Shown: positions 6,898 through 11,135 of the stretch, piece by piece | Numbering within the stretch: the first letter of the stretch is position 1 | How the letters are laid out: each line of letters opens with the position of its first letter | NCBI GenBank assembly: GCA_947505995.1 | Contig: CANNNB010000065.1 | Coordinates: 1-11,135, forward strand | Direction: 5' to 3' | Source of the DNA: Comamonadaceae bacterium | GTDB taxonomy: Bacteria; Pseudomonadota; Gammaproteobacteria; Burkholderiales; Burkholderiaceae | DNA: 11,135 nucleotides | Translations under genes and position numbers: made by a program | The notes under the pieces: generated by a model | The model's input: the letters and a program-made list of their open reading frames with translations, nothing else | Database searches by the model: none | What the model was told of the DNA's origin: nothing

Positions 6898-7433
6898 GCT
6901 TCATCCAAAGAATCAGGGCTTCGCACCTCAATCGGCATGGCTTTATAGATGTTTTGGTTGGCATCAGTGTGTTTCAAGCCATCAACATCACCTTGATCGT
7001 GTTGTTTGGCAACCTAGAAGTCGGGCCTGACGAAGATGGGCCACTCTCAATGATGGAGGTTGCTTTTTTAATGTTGTTATTTGCACCCCTCTTCGAGAAT
7101 TTTTTATTGATTGTGGTGGCAGCACTTCACGAAAAAATTTTCAACCGAACCTTGTTGTTTGTGGTGGCACCTTTGTTTTTGACAGCGCTTCACTTCACTA
7201 CGCCACAAGACCTTCCTTTTCCCACCTCCATCCGGGTCATAGAACTCTTTGGCTTCTTCTACATTTTTTTAAAACAATACGACTTGCACAAGTTGGAAAT
7301 AGGCAAACGCAAGGCATTTCTTTTGAGCAGCGTTCTCCACTTTTCACTCAATGCCACCGTGATTTTGGTCATGTGTTTATTTGATTTATATATCGACGCT
7401 GAAACGATTTTTTCAGCACAACCAGGAGAATGA
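6894..7433 (+). CDS. CPBP-like multi-pass membrane protein with degenerate motif 1
   Basis: A 179-residue hydrophobic protein. The ATG at 6894 is chosen because it forms an ATGA overlap with the adaptor stop, implying translational coupling; a longer frame to 6576 lies inside the adaptor gene. Hydrophobic segments lie at about 18-39, 56-78, 86-100, 115-126 and 142-164. The spacing of motifs recalls CPBP (Abi/Rce1-type) intramembrane proteases: APLFENFLLI (64-73) at motif 1, FLTALHFTTP (95-104, His100) at motif 2 and LHFSLNA (148-154, His149 and Asn153) at motif 4. However, motif 1 normally reads EExxxR, and here the second Glu is Asn69 and the Arg is absent. CPBP proteins are known in bacteriocin loci as immunity or processing factors, so a role in self-protection or peptide handling is inferred from position. 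It is AT-richer than its neighbours (7081-7140 has 23 G/C of 60). The fold call is tentative. Confidence 0.6.
   Translation: MSFIQRIRASHLNRHGFIDVLVGISVFQAINITLIVLFGNLEVGPDEDGPLSMMEVAFLMLLFAPLFENFLLIVVAALHEKIFNRTLLFVVAPLFLTALHFTTPQDLPFPTSIRVIELFGFFYIFLKQYDLHKLEIGKRKAFLLSSVLHFSLNATVILVMCLFDLYIDAETIFSAQPGE
7365..7392 (+). promoter_or_regulatory. Putative internal promoter for the leader-peptide gene
   Basis: TTGGTC (7365-7370) and TATATA (7387-7392) with a 16-base spacer lie inside the 3' end of the preceding membrane-protein gene. The expected start near 7399 would give a leader of about 36 bases before the peptide ATG. The -10 box is good and the -35 box has three matches or so, in an AT-rich stretch, so this is a moderate candidate only. 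Confidence 0.33.
7398..7417 (+). other. Stem-loop just upstream of the leader-peptide ribosome binding site
   Basis: GCTGAAA (7398-7404) pairs perfectly with TTTCAGC (7411-7417) around the 6-base loop CGATTT. The structure ends 6 bases before the Shine-Dalgarno AGGAG (7424-7428). If the putative promoter at 7365-7392 is used, the hairpin sits at the very 5' end of the transcript, a position known to stabilise some bacterial mRNAs. It has no T-run directly after it and so is not a terminator. It also falls inside the coding end of the upstream gene. Confidence 0.4.
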
Positions 7434-7434
7434 C

Positions 7435-7647
7435 ATGAGAAATTTAAACATTGGTGAATTGAACGAAGTCCAAGGGGGAGGCATCGCCATCAAGTGGGCC
7501 TACAAATTGGGTGAGCTCTTAGCAAATGGACTTACCTTGTACGAGGCAAGCAAAAAACTTGAAATTGATCCTGCCCACTTGGGCTATGTGGATGCCGATT
7601 GCTTTAACGCCATGGGCGACTACACAAACAGCATCAGCGTCAAATAA
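7435..7647 (+). CDS. Double-glycine leader peptide, putative bacteriocin or signal peptide
   Basis: A 70-residue peptide from the ATG at 7435, preceded by the strong Shine-Dalgarno AGGAG (7424-7428) at a 6-base spacing. A longer reading from TTG at 7381 is rejected because it would bury the leader. The N-terminus MRNLNIGELNEVQGG is a canonical double-glycine leader (ELxxVxGG: Glu8, Leu9, Val12, Gly14, Gly15), the substrate type of C39 peptidase transporters such as the one encoded downstream. Cleavage after Gly15 would release a 55-residue peptide with 5 Lys and 7 Asp/Glu, hence net acidic, with a single Cys56 and no Arg. Residues about 18-50 look like two helices around a turn (GELLANGLTLYEASKKLEID). 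I do not recognise the mature family; bacteriocin, microcin or secreted signal are all possible. It begins one base after the CPBP-like gene stops and is followed by an intrinsic terminator. Confidence 0.85.
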   Translation: MRNLNIGELNEVQGGGIAIKWAYKLGELLANGLTLYEASKKLEIDPAHLGYVDADCFNAMGDYTNSISVK

Positions 7648-7662
7648 GTCTGGTCTTCCAAA

Positions 7663-7694
7663 GCCTGCGCATCCTCGGTGCGCAGGCGTCTTTT
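7663..7694 (+). terminator. Intrinsic terminator between peptide and transporter genes
   Basis: A perfect 9-bp stem, GCCTGCGCA (7663-7671) with TGCGCAGGC (7679-7687), closes the 7-base loop TCCTCGG and is followed by GTCTTTT. It begins 15 bases after the peptide gene's stop. The stem is GC-rich and the T-tract short, so termination may be partial, with read-through supplying the transporter. The right arm overlaps the candidate start codons of the transporter gene. Confidence 0.65.
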
Positions 7695-9810
7695 GCCACA
7701 CATCCAAAATGAATCCGCCTTGAACCCCGTCTTGCAACTTCAAACGTCCGAATGTGGCTTGGCTTGCTTGTGTATGATTGCCAGCGCACATGGTCAACAT
7801 TGGTTGCTCATGGATTTGCGGCACAAGTTTCCACAATCACTCAAGGGCGCAAACCTCAAGCAACTCATCGATCACAGCCAGGTCTTAGGGTTCAACGCCA
7901 GGCCTGTTCGCTTGGAATTGGAAGAGTTACATCAACTTCGCATCCCCTGCATCTTGCATTGGGACTTGAATCACTTTGTTGTCTTGCAGAAAATAAGCGG
8001 CAACAAAATCACTTTGTTAGATCCTGCGCTTGGCGTCAGGATTATGTCACGCGCAGAAATTTCACAGCACTTCACAGGCATCGCTTTAGAACTCACGCCT
8101 CAAGCCAACTTCAGAACCACGCCCGCACCCAAAGCTTTTCCTCTTTCAATGCTCACAGGTAAGCTTCAAGGCTTTGCCAAATCGGCGCTACAAATATTGG
8201 CACTGGCATTGGTCCTTGAACTGTTTGCCATTTTCATGCCCATGTTCAACCAAGTGGTGATAGACGATGTCTTAACCTCGGGTGACCACGAATTGCTTTC
8301 TGTTTTGGTCGCCGGCTTTGCCATCATTCTTCTCATTCAATCGGCACTTTCTTACGCACGCAGTTGGTGGGTCATGGTGTTAAGCCAAAGCGTTTCAATT
8401 CAATGGCTTGGCAATGTGTTCGCTCATTTGGTTAAGCTGCCCGCCGATTGGTTTTCGCAGCGACATTTGGGCGATATCTCTTCGCGTTTTAACGCTGTTC
8501 ATGACATTCAAAAAACACTCACACAAACCACCATCGAATCTTTGCTCGATGGCTTCATGGCCATCGCAGCCCTTGTCATGATGTTCATTTATTCACCCAC
8601 ACTCACTTGGGTGGTTTTGTCCGCATCGGCCTTGTATGCGCTGGTGCGCTGGGTCAGCTACTCGCCTTTTAGACATGCCGCCTCAGAGCGATTGGTCTTG
8701 TCTGGTCAAGAACAAAGCCACTTCATTGAAACCCTTCGCGCCATGACGCCACTCAAATTGTTTGCACGTGAAAACGAACGACGTGCGCGATGGCAAAGCC
8801 TGATGGTGGAAGTGATGAACCGGGATTTTCAAACAGCCAAATTGAACATGGGCTTCAATGTCGCGCGCACACTTATTTTTGGCCTAGAAAATTTGTGTGT
8901 CTTTTGGCTAGGTGCCAAAATCATTCTGCCATCCCAAACACAAGACCACACCCAAAGCGTTTTGACAGTCGGCATGCTGCTGGCTTTCATTAGCTACAAG
9001 ATTCAGTTTACAAGTCGCGTCAGCGCACTCATCAATCAAGGTATCGAACTCAAAATGCTCAACTTGCACCGCGACAGGCTGGCCGACATTGTGCTCACAC
9101 CACCCGAGCAAGATACACCCCAAGGCAACTTGCCTGCACACGACTTGGCTCACCTACCCGCCAGTCTTGAACTTCGCAAGGTTTCTTTTCGCTATAGCGA
9201 AGCAGAGCCTTGGCTGCTCTACAACATGGACCTTTGCATTCAAGCAGGTGAGCATGTGGCCATTTCGGGCGCAAGCGGTTGCGGTAAAACCACCTTGCTC
9301 AAAATTTTATTAGGGCTGCTAACCCCAACACACGGCACAGTCTTGTATGGTGGCGTACCCGTTAGCCAGCTGGGTATGTCCAATATCCGCCGGAAAATTG
9401 GCGTGGTCATGCAAGAAGATGCCCTCCTGACCGGCAGCATTGCAGACAACATCGCCTTCTTTGACCTGGCACCCCAACTTCAAAGAATTGAAGCCTGTGC
9501 GCAATTGGCAGAAATTCATACCGAAATTGCACGCATGCCCATGGGGTATCACACGCTAGTTGGCGAGCTGGGCTCAGGCCTCAGTGGCGGTCAAAAGCAG
9601 CGCATCTTGTTGGCGCGTGCGCTTTACGCACAGCCTGCCATTTTGGCTTTGGACGAAGCCACCAGCCATCTAGACATGCAAAACGAAAGCGCTGTTTCAA
9701 ATACCCTGTCACAGCTCAAACTCACGCGCATTGTCATTGCACACCGTCCCGAAACCATTGCCCGCGCAGACCGGCATATCCACTTCAGCTTGCCAGAGCT
9801 ACAGGCTTAA
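7678..9810 (+). CDS. C39-peptidase ABC exporter (CvaB-like, cleaves and exports double-glycine peptides)
   Basis: A three-part exporter of 710 residues from GTG 7678. The N-terminal C39 protease domain (about 18-140) keeps its catalytic residues: Gln22 and Cys26 in QTSECGLACLCM, His99 in HWDLNHFVVL and Asp115 in LLDPALG. The HWDLNHFVVL block is very close to CvaB of the colicin V system. The membrane domain (about 165-450) has the usual six hydrophobic helices. The ATPase domain (about 496-710) has Walker A GASGCGKTT (531-539), Q-loop Gln579, LSGGQ (635-639), Walker B ILALDEA (655-661) and switch His689. It should cleave the leader after Gly-Gly and drive export with the adaptor. The start is uncertain: GTG 7678 lies in the terminator stem; TTG 7693 has an AGG six bases ahead; TTG 7720 (NPVLQLQTSECG) gives 696 residues and a common family start. 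No in-frame ATG exists near the N-terminus. An active-site Cys argues against an RTX-toxin exporter. Confidence 0.92.
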   Translation: MRRRLLPHIQNESALNPVLQLQTSECGLACLCMIASAHGQHWLLMDLRHKFPQSLKGANLKQLIDHSQVLGFNARPVRLELEELHQLRIPCILHWDLNHFVVLQKISGNKITLLDPALGVRIMSRAEISQHFTGIALELTPQANFRTTPAPKAFPLSMLTGKLQGFAKSALQILALALVLELFAIFMPMFNQVVIDDVLTSGDHELLSVLVAGFAIILLIQSALSYARSWWVMVLSQSVSIQWLGNVFAHLVKLPADWFSQRHLGDISSRFNAVHDIQKTLTQTTIESLLDGFMAIAALVMMFIYSPTLTWVVLSASALYALVRWVSYSPFRHAASERLVLSGQEQSHFIETLRAMTPLKLFARENERRARWQSLMVEVMNRDFQTAKLNMGFNVARTLIFGLENLCVFWLGAKIILPSQTQDHTQSVLTVGMLLAFISYKIQFTSRVSALINQGIELKMLNLHRDRLADIVLTPPEQDTPQGNLPAHDLAHLPASLELRKVSFRYSEAEPWLLYNMDLCIQAGEHVAISGASGCGKTTLLKILLGLLTPTHGTVLYGGVPVSQLGMSNIRRKIGVVMQEDALLTGSIADNIAFFDLAPQLQRIEACAQLAEIHTEIARMPMGYHTLVGELGSGLSGGQKQRILLARALYAQPAILALDEATSHLDMQNESAVSNTLSQLKLTRIVIAHRPETIARADRHIHFSLPELQA

Positions 9811-9877
9811 GCGTAAGATCAACTCACTGGTCACAACCCGTGCCTGTCTGATTGTTTATCTGCCACACTCCTCTTCA

Positions 9878-10597
9878 ATGCAGGCGCTTGCCCTTAATGC
9901 CCTGCAGCTTCACAGCCCCCATGGCTATCAAATCAAGCACGAGTCCATCGCCATTCAAGGCGTTCCCAATTTGCTTATTCGCTCTTTGCTAGACAAACAA
10001 CAGTTTTATGACCCAGAAGACGCCGCACTGACACTTGGCATTTCATCCGCTTTCTGGTCGCTGTTTGGTTTGCTCTGGCCGTCAGGCTCTAAGTTGGCAG
10101 AGCGCATGGCGCTCCGGCCTGTTTGCGCCACCGAACGTATCCTTGAAATTGGCTGTGGTTTGGCACTTTCTAGCTTGGTCGGTCATCGAAGAGGCGCCAA
10201 CATCACAGCGTCTGACTGCCACCCGCTGGCTGGCGAATTTCTAAAAGAGAATTTGCGCCTCAACAACTTGGGTCCCATGGATTACAAGCATGGCCAATGG
10301 GGAGAACACGCAGCACAGCTGCAAGACCCTGCCGTGAACAGTAAGTTCGACTTGATCATCGGCAGCGATATTCTTTATGAGCGCGACGAACGGGGCGATT
10401 TAGCGCATTACATCAACGAGCACATTGAAGGTCACGCAGAGGTTTGGGTGGTTGACCCCAACAGGGGCAATCGCTCGCACTTTCACCGCAACATGGCTGC
10501 ACAAGGCTTTGCACTTAGCGAAGAAGCTCTGACCATTTCAGCCACAGAAAATGTGGCGGCCTACAAAGGCAGAATGCTCACTTACTCTCGAGATTGA
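9878..10597 (+). CDS. Class I SAM-dependent methyltransferase, DxxY (METTL21-like) type
   Basis: A 239-residue soluble protein from the ATG at 9878 (MQALALNALQL). The frame is open back to 9731, but that part overlaps the transporter gene and shows no family similarity. A Rossmann-type SAM-binding core is visible: motif I ILEIGCGLALSSL (88-100), an acidic residue after strand 2 (ITASDCHP, Asp113), and DLIIGSDILYERD (158-170) containing Asp164-x-x-Tyr167. This (D/E)xx(Y/F) post-motif is characteristic of methyltransferase family 16, which contains the METTL20/METTL21 protein-lysine methyltransferases, so a protein substrate is plausible but unproven. The preceding WPSGSKLAERM segment also fits that family. 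No Shine-Dalgarno is apparent. It lies 67 bases after the transporter on the same strand; whether it belongs to the export cassette is unknown. It is convergent with the exonuclease gene. Confidence 0.82.
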   Translation: MQALALNALQLHSPHGYQIKHESIAIQGVPNLLIRSLLDKQQFYDPEDAALTLGISSAFWSLFGLLWPSGSKLAERMALRPVCATERILEIGCGLALSSLVGHRRGANITASDCHPLAGEFLKENLRLNNLGPMDYKHGQWGEHAAQLQDPAVNSKFDLIIGSDILYERDERGDLAHYINEHIEGHAEVWVVDPNRGNRSHFHRNMAAQGFALSEEALTISATENVAAYKGRMLTYSRD

Positions 10598-10632
10598 ATC
10601 CTTCTAAGGCGTCTCAATCGACAGTGAACTGG

Positions 10633-10657
10633 GCACCCTTGGTTCAATGATGGGTGC
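10633..10657. other. Weak hairpin between convergent genes
   Basis: GCACCC (10633-10638) pairs with GGGTGC (10652-10657) around a 13-base loop, in the 65-base gap between the convergent methyltransferase and exonuclease genes. No T-run follows on either strand, so a terminator role is only a possibility. Confidence 0.2.
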
Positions 10658-10662
10658 TGCGC

Positions 10663-11135
10663 TTAAAGAGTCCAGTCGTAATCAATGGTCAATGGCGCGT
10701 GGTCACTGAAACGTGTCTCTTTGTAAATCTCTGCTTTTTTGGCCTCTGATGCCAACGCCGCAGTCGCCAACTGATAATCCAATCGCCAGCCCACATTCTT
10801 GGCATAGGCTTGCCCGCGGTTGCTCCACCAGGTGTAGCAGGCGTCTGTGGTGTCAGGATGCAAGTGCCGGTACACATCGACCAAGGGGCCTTCGGTGGTC
10901 ATGTGCGTCATCCAAGCGCGCTCTTCTGGCAAGAAGCCGCTGTTCTTTTGGTTGATTTTCCAGTTTTTCAAATCGGCTTGCTGATGCGCAATGTTCACGT
11001 CACTGCACACAATGAACTCGCGTTCAGCGCCCAAAGACTTCAAATGCGGCCCCATGTGATCCAAGAATCGAAACTTGGCCTCTTGCCTTTCAGGGCCTGA
11101 TGAGCCACTTGGAAAGTAGGTGCTGATGACAGACA
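10663..11135 (-). CDS. xthA: Exodeoxyribonuclease III, C-terminal part
   Basis: About 157 C-terminal residues of an exonuclease III / AP endonuclease; the gene runs off the right edge, so its start is not visible. The reading frame continues upstream of the ATG at 11064 to the edge with family sequence (VISTYFPSGSSGPERQEAKF), so that internal ATG is not the start. Further motifs are the catalytic-site block CSDVNIAHQQADLKNWKINQ (Asp and Asn of the DxN motif), SGFLPEERAW, the WWSNRGQAYAKNVGWRLDY block and the ending FSDHAPLTIDYDW with the catalytic SDHAP His. All expected C-terminal active-site residues of the endonuclease/exonuclease/phosphatase fold are present. The enzyme cuts DNA at abasic sites and degrades 3' ends during base-excision repair. 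One oddity is CSDVN, where many members have GDVN or GDFN. It is convergent with the methyltransferase gene. Confidence 0.92.
   Translation of the reverse strand, partial: SVISTYFPSGSSGPERQEAKFRFLDHMGPHLKSLGAEREFIVCSDVNIAHQQADLKNWKINQKNSGFLPEERAWMTHMTTEGPLVDVYRHLHPDTTDACYTWWSNRGQAYAKNVGWRLDYQLATAALASEAKKAEIYKETRFSDHAPLTIDYDWTL

Noticed and set aside
7381..7647. Longer version of the leader peptide starting at TTG 7381
   Set aside because: It would put 18 residues ahead of the leader and overlap the upstream gene, whereas ATG 7435 has a strong Shine-Dalgarno and gives a canonical leader.
7678..9810. Exporter as an RTX-toxin (HlyB-type) type I secretion ATPase
   Set aside because: HlyB-type proteins carry a C39-like domain lacking the catalytic Cys. 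Here Cys26, His99 and Asp115 are all present, and a double-glycine substrate gene is adjacent.
10663..11064. Complete 133-residue protein starting at ATG 11064
   Set aside because: The frame continues upstream to the window edge with clear exonuclease III sequence (STYFPSGSSG), so the ATG is internal to a partial gene.

Overview
The window looks like a chromosomal segment of a betaproteobacterium, most likely Burkholderiales (Comamonadaceae-like). This is inferred from the ilvE / CHCC zinc-finger gene pair, the protein types and the moderately GC-rich coding style; it is not proven. Twelve protein-coding genes are supported, two of them cut by the window edges. No rRNA, tRNA, CRISPR array, transposase or att-like repeat was seen. 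No gene-free stretch exceeds about 100 bases.

Left part (1-5501) is core metabolism and envelope functions. It starts with the tail of a branched-chain aminotransferase (ilvE) and a 67-residue CHCC zinc-finger protein on the + strand. Convergent to these, on the - strand, is the series ampG-like muropeptide permease, OmpR-family response regulator and membrane histidine kinase, with a 10-bp-period direct repeat between the permease and the regulator. Divergent from ampG is a Tat-signal M48 metalloprotease whose best promoter places the transcript start on its ATG, suggesting leaderless translation. Convergent to it is a glyoxalase-II-like metallo-beta-lactamase-fold hydrolase.

Middle part (5593-9810, + strand) is the most interesting region: a compact peptide-export cassette of the colicin V / microcin type. 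In order it encodes an HlyD/CvaA-type membrane fusion protein; a 179-residue multi-pass membrane protein resembling CPBP (Abi) proteases but with a degenerate first motif; a 70-residue peptide with a canonical double-glycine leader; and a CvaB-type ABC transporter with an intact C39 leader peptidase domain. The first two genes overlap by ATGA, and the peptide gene starts one base after the membrane gene stops. The peptide gene appears to have its own expression unit: a putative internal promoter, a 5' stem-loop, a strong Shine-Dalgarno and an intrinsic terminator separating it from the transporter gene. The predicted mature peptide (55 residues, net acidic, one Cys, helix-turn-helix-like segment) is not a family I recognise. 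The expected outer-membrane channel (TolC type) is not in the window.

Right part (9878-11135) has a small class I methyltransferase with a DxxY motif typical of the METTL21-type lysine methyltransferases. Convergent to it is the C-terminal part of an exonuclease III gene that runs off the right edge.
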